This document shows positions 53,997 to 64,000 of a DNA stretch of 64,000 nucleotides, one piece after another. Origin of the DNA: JACNIZ01 sp964344765. Its GTDB lineage: Bacteria; Planctomycetota; UBA1135. The DNA is taken from the NCBI GenBank assembly GCA_964344765.1, contig CAYFOM010000015.1:1-64000 (forward strand). The letters are read 5' to 3'. A program made the position numbers and the translations under genes. Every line of letters starts with the position of its first letter. The first letter of the stretch is position 1. A model generated the notes under the pieces. It did not search any database and was not told the DNA's origin. It saw nothing but the letters and a program-made list of their open reading frames with translations.

Positions 53997-54827
53997 CTAC
54001 CGGCCTCCCTTCCGACGACGGACAATGAACTTGTTAGTGGGCTTGCGGCGGTTGCGAGTCTTCTGACCCTTAGCCGGCTTACCCCAAGGCGACACCGGGT
54101 GCTTACCCATGGTGCGACCTTCACCACCACCATGCGGGTGAGCGGCGGGGTACATCGCGACACCACGAACGTGCGGTCGCTTGCCCTTGTGACGATTCCG
54201 TCCAGCCTTACCGAGGCAGACGTTTTGGTGGTCGGAGTTGCCGACTTCACCGATGGTTGCTTTGCAGCTCACGTGCACGCGGCGCAGCTCACCACTGGGC
54301 AGAGCCAGCAATGCATAGTCGCCTTCGCGCGCGGCCAAGCGTGCCGAAGCACCAGCCGAACGAGCCATCTTGCCACCCTGCTCGGGACGCAACTCAACGT
54401 TGTGCACCGACAGGCCCAGCGGCATATCAGCCAAGCGCATCGCACAGCCGACCTTCGGCTCTGCGTCCGGGCCGGACATGACGGTTGCACCTTGCTTCAA
54501 GCCCTTCGGCCAGATGATGTAACGCTTCTCGCCATCTGCGTAGTGCAGCAGGGCGATGTAGGCGGTGCGGTTCGGGTCGTACTCGATGTGAGCAACCTTC
54601 GCCGGCACGCCATCCTTATTGCGCTTGAAGTCGATGATGCGGTAACGGCGCTTTGCTCCACCACCACGGTGGCGGGCAGTGACGGTGCCGTGGTTGTTGC
54701 GGCCGCCGGATTTCTTCAGCGGCGCAAGCAGACTCTTTTCGGGGGTCTGCCGAGTCAACTCAGCGCGATCCAAAACCGAGCCGCCGCGGCGGCCGGGAGA
54801 GGTCGGCTTGTAGTACTTAATGCCCAT
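53997..54827 (-). CDS. rplB: 50S ribosomal protein L2
   Basis: L2 is needed for subunit joining and peptidyl transfer. The YKPTSPGRRGG start, the RHRGGGAKRRYRIIDFKR block and the AHPHGGGEGRTMGKHPVSPWG motif with its conserved His are present. 276 residues. It lies 17 bases after rplW. Confidence 0.98.
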   Translation of the reverse strand: MGIKYYKPTSPGRRGGSVLDRAELTRQTPEKSLLAPLKKSGGRNNHGTVTARHRGGGAKRRYRIIDFKRNKDGVPAKVAHIEYDPNRTAYIALLHYADGEKRYIIWPKGLKQGATVMSGPDAEPKVGCAMRLADMPLGLSVHNVELRPEQGGKMARSAGASARLAAREGDYALLALPSGELRRVHVSCKATIGEVGNSDHQNVCLGKAGRNRHKGKRPHVRGVAMYPAAHPHGGGEGRTMGKHPVSPWGKPAKGQKTRNRRKPTNKFIVRRRKGGR

Positions 54828-54844
54828 AGTTCTTGCCTCCGGAT

Positions 54845-55135
54845 CTAGAGAAGATCGATCTTGTCTCCGTCCTGGAGTTGAACCAGCGCGATCTTGCGGC
54901 TGGAAGTTCGGTAGTAGTTCGCACCGCGGCGGCGCATTTTGCCGGGCCGCACCATGGTGTTCACTTTCTTGACCTTGACCTCGAACACGGATTCAATCGC
55001 GGCCTTGATCTCGATCTTGTTGGCGCCACCGGCAACCTCGAAACGGTAGAGGTTGAGGCGCTCGGTCTCGTCGGTCGACTTCTCAGTCAAGACCGGCTTG
55101 ATCAGCACTTGGTAGTGATCGGTGAACTGAGACAT
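54845..55135 (-). CDS. rplW: 50S ribosomal protein L23
   Basis: L23 forms the docking site for SRP and trigger factor at the tunnel exit. LIKPVLTEKST, the KVKKVNTMVRPGKMRRRG loop and the compact 96-residue fold are clear. It follows rplD by 3 bases. Confidence 0.96.
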   Translation of the reverse strand: MSQFTDHYQVLIKPVLTEKSTDETERLNLYRFEVAGGANKIEIKAAIESVFEVKVKKVNTMVRPGKMRRRGANYYRTSSRKIALVQLQDGDKIDLL

Positions 55136-55138
55136 CGC

Positions 55139-55789
55139 TTAGCCCTCCTTCTTGGTGGTTGCCTGCGGAGCACAGCGCTCAGCCAGAATTTCCAAAGCGC
55201 CAGCTTCGGCCAAGACCCACTTGTGCGCCAGCAAGTCGTAAGCGTTCGCCTCGGCGGCGGTACGCACACTGGCTTGCGGGAAATTGCGAGCCGACTTGTA
55301 GACGACATCGCTGCGCTCGGCGGTCAGGAACAACACGGTGCCTTGAGGTGCGCAATCGGCAATGACCTTGCGAATGGCCTTGGAGCTCGGAGCATCCAGG
55401 TTCAAGCCCTGCAGCTCCTTGACTTCGTTGTCCTGCAGCTTGCCCATGAAGGCACTGCGCAAGGCAACGGCGCGCTGCTTGCGCGGCAGGTAGTAGCTCC
55501 AGCGACGCGTATTGCGCGGGCCGAAGACCGTGGCACCACCCACCCACAACGGGCTGCGGCGGTCACCGGCGCGAGCGCGGCCAGTCTTCTTCTGCTTCCA
55601 AGGCTTTTTCTTGTGGCCGGCCAATTCGGAGCGCACCTTTGTATGGGCATCGCCCTGGCGGCTGTTGGCCTGGCACTGAACGATGACTTCCTTCATCGTG
55701 CGGTAGAGCACCTTTTCACCCAGCTCGGGTGCGAACTCGCGCTCACCGGCAGAGCCTTTGGCTACATCGTAAGTTGCGACGGTAGTCAT
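55139..55789 (-). CDS. rplD: 50S ribosomal protein L4
   Basis: L4 lines the exit tunnel and in some bacteria regulates the S10 operon. The loop motif KKPWKQKKTGRARAGDRRSPLW and FGPRNTR-like GPRNTRRWSYYLPRKQRAVALRSA block are present. 216 residues. The ATG and the rplC TAA share one base. Confidence 0.96.
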   Translation of the reverse strand: MTTVATYDVAKGSAGEREFAPELGEKVLYRTMKEVIVQCQANSRQGDAHTKVRSELAGHKKKPWKQKKTGRARAGDRRSPLWVGGATVFGPRNTRRWSYYLPRKQRAVALRSAFMGKLQDNEVKELQGLNLDAPSSKAIRKVIADCAPQGTVLFLTAERSDVVYKSARNFPQASVRTAAEANAYDLLAHKWVLAEAGALEILAERCAPQATTKKEG

Positions 55790-56430
55790 TACTTGTTACC
55801 TCCGGTCTTAGCGGTTTCGATTTGAACCAAGCTGTTCGGGGCACCAGGAACACCGCCGCGGATCAACAACAAACCGCGGTCGGCATCGACGCCTTCCACG
55901 GTCAGGTTTTTCACGGTGCAACGAGCGTTGCCGTAATGCTTCGGCATGCGCACGCCTTTAAACACCCGGCTGGGCGAGGCGCACTGGCCGATGGAACCTG
56001 GCTTCCGCACGTTGTGGCTACCGTGAGTCTCCGGGCCACGACCGAAGCCGTGCGCCTTAATGGTACCGGCAAAGCCACGCCCCTTGGACTTACCACAGAC
56101 GTCGACGACATCGCCGACCTCGAAGGTCTCGGCGGTAATCTCCTGACCGACTTCGAAGCCGTCAGTTGCATCGACGCGGAATTCGCGCAGCACGCGGAAC
56201 GGCTTGACGCCCGCCTTTTCAGCGGCGACCCGTTGCGGCTTGTTGACGTGCTTGTCGCGGCCCGGGATGAAACCCAGTTGCACCGCGCGGTAGCCGTCGC
56301 GCTTCTTGTCACGAATGCCCGTGACGGTGCATGGCCCCACCTCCAACACGGTGACGGGCACAACGTGGCCGTCCTCGCGGAAGATCTGGGTCATGCCCTT
56401 CTTGCGGGCGAGTATGAATTTCTTGCTCAT
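55789..56430 (-). CDS. rplC: 50S ribosomal protein L3
   Basis: L3 reaches the peptidyl transferase centre. The GKKGMTQIF-like start ARKKGMTQIF, then GFAGTIKAHGFGRGPETHGS, and the tip region with GSIGQCASPSRVFKGVRMPKHYG are clear. 213 residues. It starts 87 bases after rpsJ; I see no gene or strong signal in that gap. Confidence 0.96.
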   Translation of the reverse strand: MSKKFILARKKGMTQIFREDGHVVPVTVLEVGPCTVTGIRDKKRDGYRAVQLGFIPGRDKHVNKPQRVAAEKAGVKPFRVLREFRVDATDGFEVGQEITAETFEVGDVVDVCGKSKGRGFAGTIKAHGFGRGPETHGSHNVRKPGSIGQCASPSRVFKGVRMPKHYGNARCTVKNLTVEGVDADRGLLLIRGGVPGAPNSLVQIETAKTGGNK

Positions 56431-56517
56431 TTTCCTACCCGGTATCCAGCCGAGAAAATCGCAGAGGTCCAGCCTGGTCAGCCAGGAGCGGACTTGCGGG
56501 AGTAAGTGGCGTAAACG

Positions 56518-56823
56518 TTAGGCCTTAATGCGAACGTCCACACCGGCAGACAGCACCAAACGGTTCAGCGCGTCTACGGTCTGAGGAGTCGGATCCAGCA
56601 GGTACAGCAAGCGCTTATGCGTGCGGATCTCAAACTGCTCCCGAGCTTTCTTGTTTACGTGCGGCGAGCGCAGAACGGTGTAGCGCTCGACCCTCGTCGG
56701 AAGAGGGATGGGGCCGGACACCTGGACACCAGTGAGCCGCGCAGCCTCCATAATCGACTCCGTGGCCTGATCGATTGCCTCGTGATCGTAGGCTTCGAGT
56801 CGGATCTTAATCTTCTGAACCAT
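56518..56823 (-). CDS. rpsJ: 30S ribosomal protein S10
   Basis: S10 is the first gene of the S10 segment and also the NusE antitermination factor. The ATG at 56823 (MVQKIKIRLEAYDHEAID) is chosen over 56838. The motifs GPIPLPTRVERYTVLRSPHVNKKAREQFEIRTHKRL are canonical. 101 residues. A sigma70-like promoter lies about 105 bases upstream. Confidence 0.97.
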   Translation of the reverse strand: MVQKIKIRLEAYDHEAIDQATESIMEAARLTGVQVSGPIPLPTRVERYTVLRSPHVNKKAREQFEIRTHKRLLYLLDPTPQTVDALNRLVLSAGVDVRIKA

Positions 56824-56928
56824 GGGTATGTACCGCAAGCTCCGTTTCTTCTATCCGCTGCAATGGCTTAAGTGCCTAGATGCAGTTAGGTTCAGATTCC
56901 ACGGAGCTGTCCCGGAATTGGGCCAAGT

Positions 56929-56956
56929 ATTCTAATAGTCGTCTGTCAGCGGTCAA
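56929..56956 (-). promoter_or_regulatory. Sigma70-like promoter of the S10 operon
   Basis: In the 152-base gap between fusA and rpsJ, on the minus strand, a -35 TTGACC (56951-56956), 16-base spacer and -10 TAGAAT (56929-56934) are each one mismatch from consensus. The leader would be about 100 nt, long enough for control. Confidence 0.75.
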
Positions 56957-56975
56957 GCGGAACCCTGGAAAACGA

Positions 56976-59024
56976 CTAACAAAGGCCCAAAGATTCCAGA
57001 ATTCCGGTTTTTCGAGCTTCCGACGGCGGGGCGAAGCCGGCTGGCTCCAGCGAGAACTCTCCCTTGCCCTGAGTCAGGCTTCTCAACTTGGTGGAATAGG
57101 CGAACATTTCGGCCAGCGGCGCGGTGGCGCGGACCTCGGATTGCTCCAGATCGATGCCCAAAACCTCGCCACCGCGGGAGTTCAAGTCGGACAAAACCCC
57201 GCTCATGTGGCTTTCGGGCACGCGGACGACCACCGTCATGATCGGCTCGCGCAGCTGAGTATGGCCTTGCATCGCCTGCGACATCGCCCTAGCCAATGCA
57301 CCGGCAACGGCTTGCGCGCTTGGGTCCTCTCCTTCCGGCGACCAGCTGACCGAATCCACCTCAACTTTAACTCCCGCAACTGGGAAGCCCATCGGCCCGG
57401 CCTCGTTCTGCAAACTGGCCTGGCCGACCTCGTCGCGCACGCTCTGAGGCAGTTTTTCCCACTGCTCACCTGGCTCGAACGCGATTTGGGTGGCATCGAG
57501 TGGCTGCAAGCTCACCGAGACTTCCACCCTATGATTGCCGTCGTCACCAGGCACCTCGACGGCACCGGTGCCCTGGCAACTTTCGAGAAGCGCTTCTCGA
57601 TAAGACACTTGCGGTTTACCGGTCAGAGCCTCGACTCCGAATTCATCCTTGAGACGGTGCAAGACCACCTCTAGGTGGAGCTCCCCCATCCCGGCCAGCA
57701 TCGCCTGACCAGTGTCTTCGTCCACCGACGTGTGCAGAGTCGGATCCTCGCGGTCGAGCAACTCCAGCGACTCGAGCATGCGATCGGTTTGTGACGGCTC
57801 GGCGGCTTCGACGGTGAGCTTCATCACCGCATCGGGGAAATGCATTTCCTCGAGCAGCACCTCGCTACCCTTCAGGCAAATGGTGTCTCCGGTTTGAGCA
57901 AACTTCAATCCGGCGACGGCGACGATTGCCCCCGGCCCGGCCTTTTCCAGCTGCTCGCGGTGCTCGGCGTGCATGCGCAAAATCCGGCCGATGCGCTCCA
58001 CCCGCCCGGTGCGCGCAACCACCATGCGCTGACGCTCCTTCAGCGTTCCCGAGTAGACCCGCAGATAATGCAGGTCGCCATACTTCTCGTGGAAGATCTT
58101 AAACACCAGCGCGACGGGATCCGCTTTGGGATCGGGGCCGCACTGCACGACGTCGCCGTCCAAGGATTTGGCTTCAACCTCTCCGCGCTGCAGCGGCGAC
58201 GGCATCCAATCAACGACGCCATCCAATAGCGGCTGCACGCCGATATTGCGTAATGCTGCGCCGAACATTACCGGCACCAAAGTTCGAGTGGCAACCGCTG
58301 TTCGCAATCCCTGATTGAGCTGCTCGGCGGTGAGCGTGCCTTCTTCGAGGTAAACGTCGGTCAACTCGTCACTGCATTCGGCGACCATCGAACACAGCGC
58401 ATCCCGCGCGACCTCGGCTTCGAGCTGCTGCTCTTCGGTCAGTGGCCCGCGTTTCACCTCTTGGCCTTGATCGCCGTGCCAGCTCAGCGCTTCCAAGCGC
58501 AGTAAATCAATCACACCGACAAATTCGTCACCGGCACCAATCGGCAGCTGCACCGGAACCGGGGTCAAACCGAGCCGCTTGCGCACCGAAGTCAGCGCCC
58601 GTTCCCCATCGGCACCGAGTCGGTCCATCTTGTTGACGAATAGGACCAAAGGCACCGAATGGCGGTTTGCTTGACGAAGTACGGTTTCGGTTTGCGGCTG
58701 CACTCCGGCAACCGCGTCGAGCACGACCACGGCGCTATCCAACACGCGCAGCGAGCGTTCCACTTCGACGGTGAAATCGACGTGGCCCGGCGTATCGATG
58801 ATCTGCAAAAAATGATCGCGCCATTTGCAGGTCGTCGCTGCCGCAGTGATGGTGATGCCGCGCTCTCGCTCTTCGGCCATCCAGTCCATCGTTGCCGTGC
58901 CGTCATGAACCTCGCCAATGCGGTGCTCCACCCCGGTGTAGAACAAAATGCGTTCCGTGACCGTGGTTTTGCCGGCGTCGATGTGGGCGACCACACCAAT
59001 GTTGCGCACGCGAGCAAGGTCCAT
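56976..59024 (-). CDS. fusA: Elongation factor G
   Basis: The canonical ribosomal translocase, 682 residues. G-domain motifs are AHIDAGKTT, ERERGITI, DTPGHVDF and NKMDRLGAD, all intact, unlike the EF-G-like paralogue at 11158-13131. Domain II to V features follow to the end. It starts 9 bases after the Tsr3-like gene. tuf, which usually follows fusA, is absent; rpsJ comes next behind its own promoter. Confidence 0.96.
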   Translation of the reverse strand: MDLARVRNIGVVAHIDAGKTTVTERILFYTGVEHRIGEVHDGTATMDWMAEERERGITITAAATTCKWRDHFLQIIDTPGHVDFTVEVERSLRVLDSAVVVLDAVAGVQPQTETVLRQANRHSVPLVLFVNKMDRLGADGERALTSVRKRLGLTPVPVQLPIGAGDEFVGVIDLLRLEALSWHGDQGQEVKRGPLTEEQQLEAEVARDALCSMVAECSDELTDVYLEEGTLTAEQLNQGLRTAVATRTLVPVMFGAALRNIGVQPLLDGVVDWMPSPLQRGEVEAKSLDGDVVQCGPDPKADPVALVFKIFHEKYGDLHYLRVYSGTLKERQRMVVARTGRVERIGRILRMHAEHREQLEKAGPGAIVAVAGLKFAQTGDTICLKGSEVLLEEMHFPDAVMKLTVEAAEPSQTDRMLESLELLDREDPTLHTSVDEDTGQAMLAGMGELHLEVVLHRLKDEFGVEALTGKPQVSYREALLESCQGTGAVEVPGDDGNHRVEVSVSLQPLDATQIAFEPGEQWEKLPQSVRDEVGQASLQNEAGPMGFPVAGVKVEVDSVSWSPEGEDPSAQAVAGALARAMSQAMQGHTQLREPIMTVVVRVPESHMSGVLSDLNSRGGEVLGIDLEQSEVRATAPLAEMFAYSTKLRSLTQGKGEFSLEPAGFAPPSEARKTGILESLGLC

Positions 59025-59033
59025 GCGTGGATT

Positions 59034-59504
59034 TTACGCAGGCGCAGGCAGGAAATCCGCGTTCAAGCGCAGATACTCCTCAGCCCAGTAATATCCGTCG
59101 AGCAACGAGTCGTCGCGTTTACCGAGCAAAGTCACGGCGGCATGCAAGGCTTCGATGCTGGCCAATCCGTTGCTCGGGTCGTCGAAGGTCGACGACTTCC
59201 GCGGGTAGGCCGTCTGCAATCCACTGGGCAGTCGACGCAGCCGCAAGTCGCCGCGCACTCCTCGCAAAACCCGCGGCAAATCTCGCCACGACGAATCGAT
59301 CAGTAATAAAGGACGATCCTGGTCGGCTGGCGACAGCACCTCACCATCGGGGTGCAGCAGCACCACATCGCCGACGTCAATGTCATCGCCAATGGCGCAA
59401 TGGATCCAGCGCACCGGCAAATCCTGTCGCTGACGCAGCGGCGTCAGCGAGCATTTTTTGGGAGACTCCTTGTTGAGCCTCAAAAGGATGAGATCGTGGT
59501 CCAT
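59034..59504 (-). CDS. Tsr3/DUF367-like rRNA aminocarboxypropyltransferase homologue
   Basis: A 156-residue protein with the layout of Tsr3, which in eukaryotes and archaea transfers the 3-amino-3-carboxypropyl group of SAM to a small-subunit rRNA pseudouridine. The RLI-like N-terminal motif SPKKCS (14-19), the IDSSW motif (69-73), RRLPSGLQTAYP (90-101), LASIEAL (114-120) and the terminal YYWAEEYLRLN helix (138-148) all align in order. The usual NPVNYG stretch is replaced by a Pro/Ser/Asp segment. It lies between rpsG and fusA, 9 bases before fusA and just after a terminator-like hairpin, which supports a role in ribosome maturation. Function in bacteria is inferred, not known. Confidence 0.7.
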   Translation of the reverse strand: MDHDLILLRLNKESPKKCSLTPLRQRQDLPVRWIHCAIGDDIDVGDVVLLHPDGEVLSPADQDRPLLLIDSSWRDLPRVLRGVRGDLRLRRLPSGLQTAYPRKSSTFDDPSNGLASIEALHAAVTLLGKRDDSLLDGYYWAEEYLRLNADFLPAPA

Positions 59505-59525
59505 GTCGATCCAAACCGTCGGCCA

Positions 59526-59557
59526 TAAAAAAACGGGCGGCCGCAGTGGCCGCCCGT
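59526..59557 (-). terminator. Rho-independent terminator or attenuator after rpsG
   Basis: A perfect 10-base stem (59533-59542 with 59548-59557) and 5-base loop, followed on the minus strand by seven T. It lies between rpsG and the Tsr3-like gene and could lower expression of that gene and fusA. Confidence 0.88.
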
Positions 59558-59582
59558 GATTTCAGCCCGTAGGCTGATTGCC

Positions 59583-60056
59583 TTAGAAGGCGAAGTGGCT
59601 GAAGGCGCGGTTGGCCTCGGCCATCTTGTGCACGTTTTCCTTCCACTGGACCGAAGCTCCAGTGTTGTTACATGCGTCCACCAGTTCGGCAGACAAGCGA
59701 CGCGCCATCGGCATACCCTTCTTCTTGCGGGCGTTGCCGACAATCCAGCGAATGCCAAGTGCCTGGGCACGCTTCGGCGAAACCTCGCGCGGAACCTGAT
59801 AGTTCGAACCACCAACTCGCTTGGAACGAACCTCAACGCGCGGCATCACGTTTTCAAGTGCAGTCAGGAAGACCTGTTCCTCAGGAACATCTTCCAGCTT
59901 CTTCGAAGCCATCTGGCAGGCATCGTAGAAGATTTCCATGGCGACGCTCTTCTTACCGCTGTTCATAATCTGGTTAATGAACTTGGTCGCGACCATAGAG
60001 CCGAATCGCGGATCCGGAGTTTGGTACTTGGCAGTGCTTTTGTAGTTACGTGGCAT
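59583..60056 (-). CDS. rpsG: 30S ribosomal protein S7
   Basis: S7 nucleates the head of the 30S subunit. MPRNYKSTAKYQTPDPRFGS, KFINQIMNSGKKSVA, NVMPRVEVRSKRVGGSNYQVP and RWIVGNARKK are canonical. 157 residues. It follows rpsL by 22 bases. Confidence 0.97.
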   Translation of the reverse strand: MPRNYKSTAKYQTPDPRFGSMVATKFINQIMNSGKKSVAMEIFYDACQMASKKLEDVPEEQVFLTALENVMPRVEVRSKRVGGSNYQVPREVSPKRAQALGIRWIVGNARKKKGMPMARRLSAELVDACNNTGASVQWKENVHKMAEANRAFSHFAF

Positions 60057-60078
60057 CTTGCTATTCCGCTAAACAGTC

Positions 60079-60447
60079 CTAGCTCCGACGGGCTCCGTAC
60101 TTGGAGCGACTTTGCTTGCGATCATCCACCCCGGCACAGTCCAAAGTACCGCGAACGATGTGATAGCGCACACCAGGCAGGTCACGTACACGACCGCCGC
60201 GCACCAGCACAATCGAGTGCTCCTGCAGGTTGTGGCCTTCGCCACCGATGTAAGCCGTGACTTCCTTACCGTTGGAAAGGCGTACACGAGCGACCTTACG
60301 CAGAGCCGAGTTCGGCTTCTTCGGGGTCATAGTCTTGACCTGCGTGCATACGCCGCGCTTCTGCGGGCACTTGTCCAGCACAGGGCTCTTCGACTTCTTC
60401 CGGATGGGCTTGCGGCCCTTGCGGACGAGTTGGTTGATGGTTGGCAT
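60079..60447 (-). CDS. rpsL: 30S ribosomal protein S12
   Basis: S12 is part of the decoding centre and the target of streptomycin resistance mutations. MPTINQLVRKGR, the KTMTPKKPNSALRKVARVRL stretch with the sensitive Lys, and LPGVRYHIVRG are present and look wild type. 122 residues. A strong promoter lies just upstream. Confidence 0.98.
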   Translation of the reverse strand: MPTINQLVRKGRKPIRKKSKSPVLDKCPQKRGVCTQVKTMTPKKPNSALRKVARVRLSNGKEVTAYIGGEGHNLQEHSIVLVRGGRVRDLPGVRYHIVRGTLDCAGVDDRKQSRSKYGARRS

Positions 60448-60490
60448 TTCTAAGAATTCAAACCTGTCTTCGGGCAGGAATGGGCGTCAA

Positions 60491-60518
60491 ATTTTACGGG
60501 ATTTGACGCTTGAGTCAA
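60491..60518 (-). promoter_or_regulatory. Sigma70-like promoter of the str segment (rpsL)
   Basis: On the minus strand, -35 TTGACT (60513-60518), 16-base spacer and -10 TAAAAT (60491-60496), each one mismatch from consensus, in the gap between rpoC and rpsL. Confidence 0.75.
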
Positions 60519-60550
60519 GCCTCGTCCGGCAATCTCATGCCTAACGAGGC
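60519..60550 (-). terminator. Hairpin after rpoC
   Basis: Arms GCCTCGT (60519-60525) and ACGAGGC (60544-60550), plus an inner GGCA/TGCC stem. It lies 14 bases after the rpoC stop and abuts the rpsL -35 element. The T-tract is poor, so termination is uncertain. Confidence 0.45.
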
Positions 60551-60563
60551 TGATTCTCTGACT

Positions 60564-64000
<3,437 letters not shown>

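Overview
The window is a moderately GC-rich bacterial chromosome segment in which almost every gene lies on the minus strand. Lipoprotein signal peptides, a TatD nuclease, an OmpA-like lipoprotein, a prepilin peptidase, a pseudopilin and a GspC-like protein indicate a diderm with a type II secretion or pilus apparatus. The secreted-protein style (huge Gly-rich and Ig-like lipoproteins) and a Tsr3-like protein in the str operon would fit a deep lineage such as Planctomycetota, but no rRNA gene is present, so this placement is inference only.

Layout: 1-967 is the right part of a transposase gene. 983-8921 holds two Gly-rich lipoproteins, an amidohydrolase and an NrnA-type phosphoesterase (minus strand, tightly packed). 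9032-10743 (plus) holds a small secreted protein and TatD. 10677-14961 (minus) holds a pseudopilin, an EF-G-like GTPase, an OmpA-like lipoprotein and a prepilin peptidase. 15114-25015 is a three-gene operon of giant lipoproteins ended by a strong terminator. 25229-30309 holds pyrB with a zinc-domain tail, an MnmE-like GTPase, coaX, a gspC-like gene and obgE. 30409-33769 holds L27/L21, RNase G, a regulatory PTS pair and HPF. 33866-38460 is an RNA and recombination block (truA, recR, ybaB, dnaX, SRP RNA, two tRNA-Ser, tadA, tRNA-Arg). dnaE (plus) follows, then a palindromic element and a bidirectional terminator.

42401-64000 is one long minus-strand ribosomal superoperon read in the order rpoC (cut by the window edge), rpsL, rpsG, Tsr3-like, fusA, the S10 genes, the spc genes, secY, adk, infA, rpmJ, rpsM, rpsK, rpsD, rpoA, rplQ. 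Good sigma70-like promoters are visible before rpsL, rpsJ, rplU and tRNA-Arg. tuf is absent from the str segment.

The most unusual items are the five related secreted lipoproteins, the Tsr3/DUF367-like gene between rpsG and fusA, the PyrB protein with only a PyrI-type zinc domain, the cotranscribed tRNA-Arg(ACG)-tadA pair, and the near-palindrome that contains the dnaE stop codon.
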